Part shown: piece by piece, positions 20,466-28,922 of the stretch
Numbering within the stretch: position 1 is the first letter of the stretch
How the letters are laid out: each line of letters starts with the position of its first letter
Assembly: GCA_003402375.1 (NCBI GenBank)
Contig: QFXJ01000017.1
Span: 1-64,000, forward strand
Reading direction: 5' to 3'
From: Candidatus Nitrotoga sp. CP45
GTDB taxonomy: Bacteria > Pseudomonadota > Gammaproteobacteria > Burkholderiales > Gallionellaceae
DNA: 64,000 bases
Position numbers and translations under genes: made by a program
The notes under the pieces: generated by a model
Told to the model about the DNA's origin: nothing
Database searches by the model: none
Seen by the model: only the letters and a program-made list of their open reading frames with translations

Positions 20466-22259
20466 TCAGTGGGCTTGTTCAGATAAAGTGGAAAGTATGT
20501 CAGCCGTTGCATGCCGAGGCAGCGGGAAAGGCCGCATGGTTCGGTGCTTGACCACAGTGCATGTCAATTTTGGCTCAGTGATTTCAATCGATGAAAGCAG
20601 GGAAATCTGCACCACTTTCTCCTGGGGGTCAGCTGTTGCGATCGGGCGTTTGGTTTTGTCTTCCAGAATCGGCAAACCGAGTTGCAGCATCGCCGAGTAG
20701 TCGGATATAGGTGAGTTTTCATTGTCTAGCTGTAGCTGGCCCACGCTTTCCAAAATCAACTCTGGTGTCGGTTCAATAATATGGGAAGAAAATAGTTCCG
20801 CCACAGGCACGGAAAAAAGCCGATCGAGCGTCGAATCCACGTCCGACTCCCGGCAAGCAAATAAAAATAGATAAACACTATGCTGATCAGCAGTAAAAAT
20901 GTCGCCAAATCTTCGCGCCTGGCAAGCCTGGAGAGCATCCAACTGCGCTAACCGGGAAAGAATGGGGAGGCGTAACAGGCAATGGCCCAGATTGATACGC
21001 TCGGAACGCTTGAGCATTGCCACCACTTCGCGACAAAAGATGGGCGGCGATAAATAACCGGCAACCCGGTTCGGCTCAGCGGCCTGCACAGCAAGAAGAT
21101 ATTCGCTCTCAATCAGACGACTGAAAGTCTGGGTAGCCATGTCATTTATGACCTGCAATAAGCGAGAGAACGAAGTTTCCTTGTGTACCATCAAATTGGC
21201 CCCCAAACGCAAGAGCACCAACTCGTTGTTATAGCGGAGCTTGTTGCCGACTTCCCGCACAATAATTTTTAGGGAACGGGGACGGGACAAGCGCATACGA
21301 TGAACAAACCGCGATAACGTTTCGAACTCCTGATCACCATCCGCATGCAACAAGATGGTAGCAGCCACCGCATTATTACAGACCGCTTCCATGGCAGATA
21401 AATCATTTACCACTGTCCATTCTGCCGGTACCCCCCTTACCCCAGCCACGGTAACGGCCATCGCTATGACCCTGCCCTGGTCAGGCGCATAAAGAATTGA
21501 CCGTCCTTTTGCATCCATTTCAGAACCATCTGCATGCAAAGACTTATCCTCAGCGGACAATTTCAGGCCGAATTGCCGATGCACACTCCTATCTTGCCCC
21601 GCCCACCGCTCAACCGTCAGCAAACCACCACCACAATCAGCATCCAGCACGGCAAGATTGGGTACAAGTTCCGGCAAACTTTGCAGTAATGGCAATAAGC
21701 CATCAGCTCCATTGATATCCTCGATTATCAGAAGAACAGGAGCATGATGACTGGCAGTCCATGCCTTCCAGGCTCGCCACTGTTTAATAAGCAGGTCGTG
21801 GTTCTGCCAATCGAAGATCGCCTGCCCGCCCTGAACCAACACAGCGTGTTGTGTTGTAACGCCACAAGCTTCGATTTCATCAAACAAACGATTAACGCTC
21901 AGTCGCCCCATGGTCTTGGCGTAGTCATCGGTAATACGAAAAAAAAGTGCTCTGCGGCCACATTCTACGGTGCTATCAAAACTACGGACGGATTGATCCA
22001 TAAATTTCTGGCCAGACTCCCCCGACGCCAAAATAGCCAGCGACCCAGCCTGCTGGAAATTGCGTGCTGACGCGAGTACGCAACATTGACCTAACGCCTC
22101 ATCCCGCACCAATAAAACACTTGCCAAGCCAGCGCCGCATAAGCCAACATCACTGGGCAAACCAAACACTCCCAAAGGAACTTGATTGACCTTAGCTTTT
22201 ATCGAAACATTGTCTTTGCGCAATAAGCGCATGATCAAAGACGCGAATCGCCCATACAT
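20466..22259 (-). CDS. bcsE: Cellulose biosynthesis c-di-GMP-binding protein BcsE
   Basis: BcsE is a cytoplasmic second c-di-GMP receptor that boosts cellulose synthesis and binds BcsQ and BcsF. From the ATG at 22259 the product is 597 residues. It has an N-terminal divergent region, a degenerate NTPase-like part (LIIEDINGADGLLPLL), a degenerate receiver-like part (RLGANLMVHKETSFSRLLQVI), and a GIL-type domain whose RFGD at about 450-453 matches the RxGD c-di-GMP motif. A TTG start 13 codons upstream is possible, but the ATG has a GAGGT Shine-Dalgarno that lies within the end of dgkA. Confidence 0.9.
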   Translation of the reverse strand: MYGRFASLIMRLLRKDNVSIKAKVNQVPLGVFGLPSDVGLCGAGLASVLLVRDEALGQCCVLASARNFQQAGSLAILASGESGQKFMDQSVRSFDSTVECGRRALFFRITDDYAKTMGRLSVNRLFDEIEACGVTTQHAVLVQGGQAIFDWQNHDLLIKQWRAWKAWTASHHAPVLLIIEDINGADGLLPLLQSLPELVPNLAVLDADCGGGLLTVERWAGQDRSVHRQFGLKLSAEDKSLHADGSEMDAKGRSILYAPDQGRVIAMAVTVAGVRGVPAEWTVVNDLSAMEAVCNNAVAATILLHADGDQEFETLSRFVHRMRLSRPRSLKIIVREVGNKLRYNNELVLLRLGANLMVHKETSFSRLLQVINDMATQTFSRLIESEYLLAVQAAEPNRVAGYLSPPIFCREVVAMLKRSERINLGHCLLRLPILSRLAQLDALQACQARRFGDIFTADQHSVYLFLFACRESDVDSTLDRLFSVPVAELFSSHIIEPTPELILESVGQLQLDNENSPISDYSAMLQLGLPILEDKTKRPIATADPQEKVVQISLLSSIEITEPKLTCTVVKHRTMRPFPLPRHATADILSTLSEQAH

Positions 22260-22267
22260 ATTTATTT

Positions 22268-22645
22268 TTACCTCAAGGGCCAGAGAATCATGATCCAAAT
22301 CAAACTGGCATTCGCCAATGCCAATAAAACGGCAGCGCTGCCCATGTCTTTTGCTTTTTTGGCCAATGGATGAATATCCAAGGACACTCGATCAACAACG
22401 GCCTCTATGGCCGAATTGATCATCTCCACAACTAGCACCAACATAACACTGCCCACTAACAACACCCGCTGGATCTCACCCACTGGCATCATAAAGGCCA
22501 CTGGCAGAAGAATGATGGCGAGAATAACTTCCTGACGAAAGGCGGCCTCATCTTTCCAGGCAAGTCGCAGTCCCGACAGGGAATAGCCTAGGGCATTTAT
22601 CAACCGACGTAACCCGGTAGCTTTGTGGGGATTCACATTTGTCAT
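22268..22645 (-). CDS. dgkA: Diacylglycerol kinase (DgkA family)
   Basis: DgkA phosphorylates diacylglycerol to phosphatidic acid in the inner membrane. The 125-residue protein has three hydrophobic helices and the family active-site stretch EMINSAIEAVVDRV followed by HPLAKKAKDMGSAAV, complete compared with E. coli DgkA. It is the first gene of the minus-strand bcsEFQAG unit, and its last codons contain the Shine-Dalgarno of bcsE, so co-expression is likely. BcsG would release diacylglycerol from phosphatidylethanolamine, which gives this position a metabolic logic (inference). Confidence 0.95.
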   Translation of the reverse strand: MTNVNPHKATGLRRLINALGYSLSGLRLAWKDEAAFRQEVILAIILLPVAFMMPVGEIQRVLLVGSVMLVLVVEMINSAIEAVVDRVSLDIHPLAKKAKDMGSAAVLLALANASLIWIMILWPLR

Positions 22646-22998
22646 GTTTACGAATTTCAGGCCATAGATTTAATTTCAAAATAAAACACTCATATAGTGG
22701 TTTAATTTAATGCATCATTTTTTCAGTAAAAAACTTGTCTTTTCATCAACCATTAGGAAGAAACTAGACATAACACCGTCTGGCCACGACAATACTTTAT
22801 ATTTTTTATTAATTACTCGTAACACCAAGTCTACATTGCACTTTTGTTTGAATATGTACGCACAGTATCCTTCACTGTATTTCTTTACCGCACACTCAAT
22901 TTGCACAGCACTGTTCCAATTATTAAACAATATAAAGTGGTTGATAAACGAATAATCTTAAAGATACCTCAATCAAATCACGATGAATCCTGCCAAGA

Positions 22999-23115
22999 TT
23001 AGGCTTCTCCTAGTTTTTTCCGTACTTCATCTAACTTTTCGACCTGATTAAAGGTCAGGACAAATTTTTTCCGTTTATTTTCGCTATGCGTTATGCCATA
23101 GCGGATGCACCTACC
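22999..23115 (-). pseudogene. 3' relic of an unidentified gene
   Basis: A 38-codon frame ends at the TAA at 22999 and reads like real protein (YGITHSENKRK followed by KFVLTFNQVEKLDEVRKKLG). It has no start codon and is closed upstream by an in-frame stop. The composition suggests the C-terminus of a charged helical protein whose upstream part is lost. I cannot name the family. Confidence 0.3.
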
Positions 23116-23593
23116 TCATTGGCAACACAAGCACCTAAACAAATGCCTGCATGCCATACATGATACGTCCACCCATCTACATCTAAACACCGAAAACATA
23201 TTCAATCCTGCCCCTACTTTGAAACTTAGCTCGGTTGATTTCTTTTTACACATTTATCAACGGATTGACCCCACTAACCCTTCTCGCAAATCTGACTGAA
23301 CAAGTTACCAATCGCCGGTTTTTCTTCGTTCTCTTGAAAATATTAAACTTTATCGACATAAGCTGTGCGCTTGTTGACACTCTCATTTACCGTCTGATCT
23401 AGGCATGCATCGAATAACCTAACTGTACGACGACGGTGTCCGTCACCGTGCAGCCCTGCGCCAATTTGTTGGCATCATCCGCCGCTGACGTAGTGTTTGT
23501 AACTACAATGGGTATCGTTATTTAGCTTAACCTAGCAGGAAACCACATCCTTCTAACGCATTCAACATCTATCCGACCTTCTGCTGCCTTACC

Positions 23594-23715
23594 TATAGAC
23601 TCGGCCCGATTTATCCGTGAGTCACCCAGTTTAAATTGCTCATAGAACTTGTATTTATTGACTTGCACGAGTGTCTCTCATACATGAGTCGCGGATAAAT
23701 CAGGCCGGATCAATA
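23594..23715. repeat. MITE-like element, copy 1
   Basis: A non-coding 122-bp element has imperfect terminal inverted repeats of 31 bp (23594-23624 against 23685-23715, 25 of 31 matching). An identical copy occurs at 48086-48207, 24.5 kb away; identity extends one base further on the left (123 bp). No coding capacity. It looks like a recently mobile MITE or an internally deleted insertion sequence. The termini contain GATTTATCC near the outer ends. The family is not assigned. Confidence 0.8.
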
Positions 23716-23983
23716 GCATTAACCACAAACTTCATAACATATTTGCTGGCACATTTGATTCATCTTATTCTGTTTATCGGTCGCTTAAGTCCAAGATTAA
23801 GACAAACTTGTGTAGTTATTTCCCCACGCTGCATAGACACAATGCAAGCCAGTATCTGGCGAGCTAAGGTTCACGCCACAGAATCTGGTTATGCAAATGC
23901 ACGAGAAATTACTACCGGCAGCATCACCGCTAGTTCCAAAAATAACAGGATAGCGTTCTTTTATCCTTTACTTTTTAATCTTA

Positions 23984-24002
23984 GTGAATGATAATCATTA
24001 TT
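23984..24002. promoter_or_regulatory. Fur box upstream of the small iron-island gene
   Basis: The 19 bp match the classical Fur consensus (GATAATGATAATCATTATC) at 16 of 19 positions, including the uninterrupted core AATGATAATCATTAT. It lies about 250 bp upstream of the gene at 24249. With the second box at 24606 it implies iron repression of the whole fec block. Confidence 0.75.
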
Positions 24003-24248
24003 AATTGTATAATCATTTACTAAGTCGGAAAATCCTTTTTATTTCCTTTTACCGTAGCTTTATTTATGAAATTACGAAGCTTTATTTTGTTAAATAACTG
24101 ATGCTGGTGGAGTTTGCTTCCCAAGCCAAAATATTGCTGAAAAACGTGCAGAAACATGGCGAATTTTTATTCGAAGATAAAAATATGTATCTAAAAATAA
24201 AGTTGGACAAATTCATTTTGCCTAACCAAATAAACAAGGAAAATTGAC

Positions 24249-24569
24249 ATGGCAATCATAATTTATAGTGTGAATACCGAAGAGTTTAAAGACCGATATG
24301 TGAATATGAATAATTTACATATCTACAAAGCATTAGCGGCTAGTCAGTTAGTGATTAATTGTGGATCTCTAAGGGAAGCGCGAGAGAAATTAACAAAAAT
24401 TATGGGTCCAAACTTTATCTTGCATCAAGGAGGCCATCATTTAGCTATACGTTTAAGGCAAGAAGGAACAACTGAAGGTATTCCGTTAGTTAAGCTGTAT
24501 TCAACGAAAGATAAAGGCCCCCATCAATGGGATGCCTTGCAAGAACTATCTCATGTGGCAGCTGTTTAG
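24249..24569 (+). CDS. Small conserved-looking protein of unknown function in the Fur-controlled island
   Basis: The 106-residue product starts at an ATG with an AAGGAA Shine-Dalgarno about 7 nt upstream and is flanked by Fur boxes on both sides. It is soluble, without signal peptide or membrane helix. The N-terminal half (about 1-60) is helical with an AREKLTKIMG segment; the C-terminal half is His/Gly/Lys-rich (LHQGGHHLAIRLRQEG) and ends with a short helix. I do not recognise the family. The context suggests an iron-regulated accessory protein transcribed ahead of fecI. Confidence 0.7.
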   Translation: MAIIIYSVNTEEFKDRYVNMNNLHIYKALAASQLVINCGSLREAREKLTKIMGPNFILHQGGHHLAIRLRQEGTTEGIPLVKLYSTKDKGPHQWDALQELSHVAAV

Positions 24570-24605
24570 TGCGTCGTTTCGGCTTAATGCCGCGCGGTTT
24601 TAGGA

Positions 24606-24624
24606 TACAACGATAATCATTCCT
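24606..24624. promoter_or_regulatory. fecI: Fur box upstream of fecI
   Basis: The stretch AACGATAATCATTCC (24609-24623) matches 12 of the 15 core positions of the Fur consensus. It lies about 30 bp upstream of the fecI ATG, where a bound repressor would block transcription initiation or elongation. It is weaker than the box at 23984. Confidence 0.6.
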
Positions 24625-24651
24625 ATAAAAACATGAGGCAGGCTAATATTC

Positions 24652-25158
24652 ATGTCAGTGACAGACACTATTCTTCAGGAAATTGAATCACTCTACAGCA
24701 ATCATCATAGTTGGCTGTGTGGGTGGTTACGCAAAAAATTGGGTACACACTGTGACGCGATTGACTTTGCACACGACACTTTCCTGCGTATTCTTACGTC
24801 ACGCGACCTATTTTGTATCCGCGAACCGCGCGCTTATCTCGCTACGGTTGCAGGCGGATTGGTCGCACATCATTATCGTCGGTGTGCCATTGAAAAAGCG
24901 TATCTTGATGCACTGACCAGCTTGCCAGAACCGGAAACTCCTTCCCCAGAATACAGCGCTATTCTATTGGAAACATTAATCGAGATTGATCAATTACTGG
25001 ACAATTTGCCCCTGAAAGCACGCCGAGCGTTCTTGCTAGCACAACTCGAAGGTTTGACTTATGCGGAAATTGCTCAGCAATTAGGGGTGTCCGTCAGCAT
25101 GATCAAACAATATATGCTGCGTGCTACACAGCAATGCTATTTTTCGCTCTCGCTTTGA
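24652..25158 (+). CDS. fecI: FecI-type ECF RNA polymerase sigma factor
   Basis: This iron-starvation ECF sigma factor is expected to transcribe the downstream TonB receptor when signalled by FecR. The 168-residue protein has region 2 (about 10-75; DFAHDTFLRIL, EPRAYLATVAGGLVAHHYRR) and region 4 (about 105-160; LDNLPLKARRAFLLAQLEGLTYAEIAQQLGVSVSMIKQYM, a helix-turn-helix). The FecI-type features DTFLR and LxxLPxKxRxAFL are clear. A Fur box precedes it and fecR starts 3 nt after its stop. Confidence 0.94.
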   Translation: MSVTDTILQEIESLYSNHHSWLCGWLRKKLGTHCDAIDFAHDTFLRILTSRDLFCIREPRAYLATVAGGLVAHHYRRCAIEKAYLDALTSLPEPETPSPEYSAILLETLIEIDQLLDNLPLKARRAFLLAQLEGLTYAEIAQQLGVSVSMIKQYMLRATQQCYFSLSL

Positions 25159-25161
25159 ACC

Positions 25162-26187
25162 ATGGCTACCAAAAATACTGTTGGCTCTACTACTACACCT
25201 AAACAAGTCACTGCTTTTAACGAGGTTGAATTACCATTCAATACCCATGTTGCCCAGCAGGCATCAGAATGGCTAGTCTTGCTAATTTCCGGCACTGCCA
25301 CAAACGAAGATCGCCATGCTTGGGAAGAGTGGCGCAACGCCGACCCAGAGCATGGTCGTGCTTGGTGTCACATTGAAAATATCAATCAGCGCATTCAGGG
25401 CATACCAACTGATATTGTCTTCAAAACATTGGCTCCCAATGCTTTGCAAGATCGCCGTCGCTTAATTAAGGCACTAACTGTAGTGCTCATGGCCAGTGGA
25501 ACGGGTTTGCTCGTCCGACAAACAGCACCTTGGCGTGAATGGACTGCCGACTATCGAACCAGTACAGGTGAGCAGCGCAAGCTTACATTGATAGACGGCA
25601 CGCTTATTGTGCTCAATACCACTAGCGCCATTGATGTGGATTACAACGACACGATAAGATTAATACAACTGCACACTGGTGAAATGTTCATTACCACAGC
25701 TCAAGATAGGCCAGCAGCGACATTGATGCGACCCTTCGTTGTTGAAACTGCAGAAGGTACGGTGCGTGCACTCGGCACACGTTTCGTTGTACGACAAGAA
25801 GACGGTCGCAGCCATGTGGCCGTTTATGAAGGCGCGGTTGAAATTACACCTTTCGATGCCAGCAATCAAAAGATCATCGTGCCAGCCGGACAAACACTCA
25901 GCTTTACCCGTCAAACCAGAGACACCTTTTTATCGGCTGACGAAAATTCAATCGCTTGGACCGAAGGCATGATCGTCGCCGAAAAAATACGCTTGGGTGA
26001 ATTTATCGACAGTCTGCGCCGTTATCGAAATGGATATCTGATCTGTGATCCAGCAGTAGTGAATCTGCTCGTTTCCGGCGTTTTTCCATTGAAAAATACG
26101 GACAGCATCTTGGCATCGCTCACCGATTCACTGCCAGTCAGCATCCATTATCGAACCCGATTTTGGGTGACAGTAGTACACAAGTGA
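25162..26187 (+). CDS. fecR: FecR-family transmembrane sigma-factor regulator
   Basis: FecR links the outer-membrane receptor to FecI. The 341-residue protein has a cytoplasmic N-terminal DUF4880-type domain (about 30-75; QQASEWLVLLISGTATNEDRHAWEEWRNADPEHGRAW), one membrane segment (about 108-122), and a periplasmic FecR domain (about 130-235; TSTGEQRKLTLIDGTLIVLNTTS, GEMFITT, RPFVVETAEGTVRALGTRF). A C-terminal domain similar to STN-interacting DUF4974 follows. The gene is 3 nt downstream of fecI. Confidence 0.93.
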   Translation: MATKNTVGSTTTPKQVTAFNEVELPFNTHVAQQASEWLVLLISGTATNEDRHAWEEWRNADPEHGRAWCHIENINQRIQGIPTDIVFKTLAPNALQDRRRLIKALTVVLMASGTGLLVRQTAPWREWTADYRTSTGEQRKLTLIDGTLIVLNTTSAIDVDYNDTIRLIQLHTGEMFITTAQDRPAATLMRPFVVETAEGTVRALGTRFVVRQEDGRSHVAVYEGAVEITPFDASNQKIIVPAGQTLSFTRQTRDTFLSADENSIAWTEGMIVAEKIRLGEFIDSLRRYRNGYLICDPAVVNLLVSGVFPLKNTDSILASLTDSLPVSIHYRTRFWVTVVHK

Positions 26188-26241
26188 CAAAATCTCCTCA
26201 TAAAAATTATTTTAAATAATTACTGTCCTTTTTTCAGTTTC

Positions 26242-26296
26242 AAGTGGCCTACCAAATAAGCCGCTGCTAACAGCAGTGCATACGTTAGTGCCACTT
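26242..26296 (+). other. Nested inverted repeats in the fecR-fecA leader
   Basis: A 7-bp inverted repeat (26242-26248 with 26290-26296) encloses a smaller hairpin whose arms are CTGCT/AGCAG around 26263-26275. It ends just before the Shine-Dalgarno of the receptor gene. It could act as a leader structure or mRNA stabiliser; there is no T-tract. Confidence 0.3.
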
Positions 26297-26319
26297 ACAA
26301 AACTTGGAAAGAGAAGACA

Positions 26320-28830
26320 ATGGGAATCCGGAAAAATCGAGGCAAGCAATACAACAATGTCGAGAGCATATCAATATTGACGCTCACACAGCGTTCACGC
26401 GCTATTCATACTATGTTTTATGGCTTTGCGACATTAGCCAGCATGACAGTGGCAGCACCATTTGCCTATGCAGCCGATACTGCGCAGGTTCAGACAGCAC
26501 TTAAACACTATGACGTTCCGGCCGGACCGCTTGCTACCCGTTTGAATGACCTCGCCCGAGCAGCGGGGGTGCTGTTGTCGTTCGACCCGGCACTCGCAGA
26601 AGGCAAACGTACCAATGGAATATCAGGTGACTATGCGCTTCCCGATGCATTTGCGAGGTTGTTGGCTGGTTCAGATGTTGAAGCAGTTGCAATTTCAGGT
26701 GGCCGGTACACCCTGAAAACCTTACCCATTGTTCCAATCCAGCGGGGGGCCGAACTCAATGCAACGACATTACCAGAGGTTAGAGTTTCAGCGGCAATGA
26801 ATAATAAAGAAACTGCCCATGGCCCGCTAACAGGTTATGTTGCCAAACGTAGCGCTACTGCAACCAAGACCGACACCCCGATTATCGAAATACCACAATC
26901 AATCTCTGTGATCACCCGTGACGAACTTGACGACCGCGGCGTTCAAGGGATGACAGAAGCATTACGATATGTCCCTGGCGTAGTCGTCGACAATTTTGGA
27001 TTCGAAGCCAGAGGCTTCGAATATCTCCTTATGCGTGGCTTTAATGGAACCAATTCAGCCAATTACCGAGACAGTTTGCACCAATTAACAGAGGGTCTGT
27101 ATTTTGCATCTTTTCTTAGCGAACCCTATGGAATTGAACGAATTGAGGTGATGCGCGGCCCAAGCTCTATCATGTTTGGCAAAGGTGATGCAGGGGGTGT
27201 TGTTAATCGTGTCAGTAAGCTTCCCAGTAGGGACGCCATGCGCGAGATCGAAGTCCGGGTCGGCAACTTTAACCGCAAGCAAATCAATGCTGACCTGGGT
27301 GGGACACTCAATGAGGACGGAACGCTGCTTTATCGCATTGTCGGCCTCGGGCTGGATACAGACACGCAAGTCAAATACCCCAACGGAGAACGTGCTTCCG
27401 TTGAACGCCAGTATCTAGCTCCTTCCTTGACATGGCACCCTTCAGCGGACACGTCAATTACGCTGCTTGCGGATATGCTAAAAAACACGACCGGAGCCTC
27501 TCCCTTTTATCTGGTTGCCCCAAATGGGGTCTTAACCCGCACGATGGCCGCTGATCCTAGTTTTATTAACTATAAACAGGACCAAAATTCCATCGGCTAC
27601 AAAGTCGAACATCATTTCAATGATATCTGGACGATCCGGCAAAATTTCCGTCATGCGCAAACTGATGTCAAGGTGAGGGAGGTTAATCCAGTTGATTACC
27701 TTGAGGACGGTCAGACGCTACTCCGCTCCGCGATATCAACTAAAGAACGGGTTAAGCAGACACTTGTTGACACCCAGTTACAGGCTAAGTTACAGACCGG
27801 AATGGCAGAGCACACCGTGCTGTTCGGGATCGATTCCAACCGCGCCGATCTGACTCTCAATGCATTCGCAAGTGCTGTAACCCCTACGCTGAACATATTT
27901 TCCCCTACATACAATCAGACAATACCCGAGCCAGACATATTGGCTGCAGATGGGAAACAGAGGGTTCAGCAGCTTGGTTTCTACCTTCAGGATCAGGTTA
28001 AATTTAATCAGCGCTGGATTCTTACGTTGGGTGGACGTCAGGACAGGGTAAAAACCATTCATAACGATGTCCCGCAGGGCATCGCAGAAACATCGAACCA
28101 AAATGCGTTTAGCGGCCGTGCGGGGTTAACATACCTCGTGTCTAATGGCTTAGCGCCTTACATAAGCTATGCAGAATCGTTCGTGCCACAGGTCTCTTCA
28201 ACATTTGACGGTAGACTTCTTGATCCAAGTCGCGGCCGACAATATGAAATCGGAATTAAATATCAACCAGAAAATAGTAACAGTCTATATACAGCGGCAA
28301 TATTTGACCTGACCAAAACGAATGTCGCAACACCAGACCTGAATCCTGCGCACCTTGCACTTAATCCTTTTGCCAGCATTCAGACGGGGGCAATTCGATC
28401 GCGCGGACTGGAATTGGAAGCGCGGACCGAGCTTACCCGTAACCTGAACGCTATTGGGGCTTTCACTTACAACGATGTTGAAGTAACTAAAAGCAACGAT
28501 GTTGATTTAGGTAAAGTTCCACCGCGAGTACCTAAAACAACGGCCTCACTCTGGCTGGACTACAAGCCATCTGGACCAGCTTGGCAGGGATTTGGTTTCG
28601 GTAGCGGCGTTCGATATACCGATAGCCGCTTTAACGACCCTACCAATACCTCGTCCTTACCTTCGTTTACTTTGTTTGATGCGGGAGTTCGCTACGAATC
28701 AGGCCATTGGCGCTATGCCCTGAATGCCGCGAACCTGTTCAACAAAGAATATACCTCTACGAAAAATACCTTTACCCATTTCCTGGGCATACAGAGAACT
28801 GTGATAGCTAGCGTGAAGTATCGGTGGTAA
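26320..28830 (+). CDS. FecA-type TonB-dependent siderophore receptor with signalling domain
   Basis: This is an outer-membrane receptor for a ferric siderophore, probably also the signal input for FecR/FecI. The 836-residue protein has an extended signal peptide region (cleavage after about residue 52, AYAADT), an STN signalling domain (about 60-115; LKHYDVPAGPLATRLNDLARAAGV, SGDYALPDAFARLLAGSDVEA), a plug domain (about 180-300; IPQSISVITRDELDDRG, VMRGPSSIMFGKGDAGGVVN), and a 22-strand barrel ending in the aromatic-terminated SVKYRW. The class is the siderophore-receptor family (TIGR01783-like). A GGAAAGAG Shine-Dalgarno precedes the ATG. The ligand cannot be read from sequence. Confidence 0.94.
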   Translation: MGIRKNRGKQYNNVESISILTLTQRSRAIHTMFYGFATLASMTVAAPFAYAADTAQVQTALKHYDVPAGPLATRLNDLARAAGVLLSFDPALAEGKRTNGISGDYALPDAFARLLAGSDVEAVAISGGRYTLKTLPIVPIQRGAELNATTLPEVRVSAAMNNKETAHGPLTGYVAKRSATATKTDTPIIEIPQSISVITRDELDDRGVQGMTEALRYVPGVVVDNFGFEARGFEYLLMRGFNGTNSANYRDSLHQLTEGLYFASFLSEPYGIERIEVMRGPSSIMFGKGDAGGVVNRVSKLPSRDAMREIEVRVGNFNRKQINADLGGTLNEDGTLLYRIVGLGLDTDTQVKYPNGERASVERQYLAPSLTWHPSADTSITLLADMLKNTTGASPFYLVAPNGVLTRTMAADPSFINYKQDQNSIGYKVEHHFNDIWTIRQNFRHAQTDVKVREVNPVDYLEDGQTLLRSAISTKERVKQTLVDTQLQAKLQTGMAEHTVLFGIDSNRADLTLNAFASAVTPTLNIFSPTYNQTIPEPDILAADGKQRVQQLGFYLQDQVKFNQRWILTLGGRQDRVKTIHNDVPQGIAETSNQNAFSGRAGLTYLVSNGLAPYISYAESFVPQVSSTFDGRLLDPSRGRQYEIGIKYQPENSNSLYTAAIFDLTKTNVATPDLNPAHLALNPFASIQTGAIRSRGLELEARTELTRNLNAIGAFTYNDVEVTKSNDVDLGKVPPRVPKTTASLWLDYKPSGPAWQGFGFGSGVRYTDSRFNDPTNTSSLPSFTLFDAGVRYESGHWRYALNAANLFNKEYTSTKNTFTHFLGIQRTVIASVKYRW

Positions 28831-28854
28831 ATCAGATTCGTTCTCGAAAGGGAA

Positions 28855-28894
28855 AAATAAAGAGTTTCATAATCTGTTCAGAAACTCTTTATTT
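28855..28894 (+). terminator. Stem-loop after the TonB receptor gene
   Basis: A perfect 14-bp stem (28855-28868 with 28881-28894) with a 12-nt loop lies 24 bp after the receptor stop and about 30 bp before the PepSY gene. The right arm ends in TTTATTT, so it may act as an intrinsic terminator or a partial one. The stem is AT-rich. Confidence 0.55.
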
Positions 28895-28922
28895 GATCTT
28901 TGAATATTTAAGGATGTCCTAA

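Larger units (their letters stand above)
22646..24248. other. Gene-poor AT-rich spacer between dgkA and the fec island
   Basis: About 1.6 kb holds no credible complete gene. Several 60-106-codon frames on the plus strand lack Shine-Dalgarno sequences and family features. The stretch contains a truncated coding relic (22999-23115, minus), a 122-bp MITE-like element (23594-23715) and a Fur box (23984-24002). A further 36-codon minus-strand frame between about 23405 and 23520 has plausible residue composition but no start codon. The region looks like a decay zone at the edge of the iron island. Confidence 0.6.

Noticed and set aside
22710-23991. Several 64-106-codon plus-strand frames in the dgkA-fec spacer
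   Set aside because: They lack Shine-Dalgarno sequences, are low in complexity, and one runs through the MITE-like repeat.
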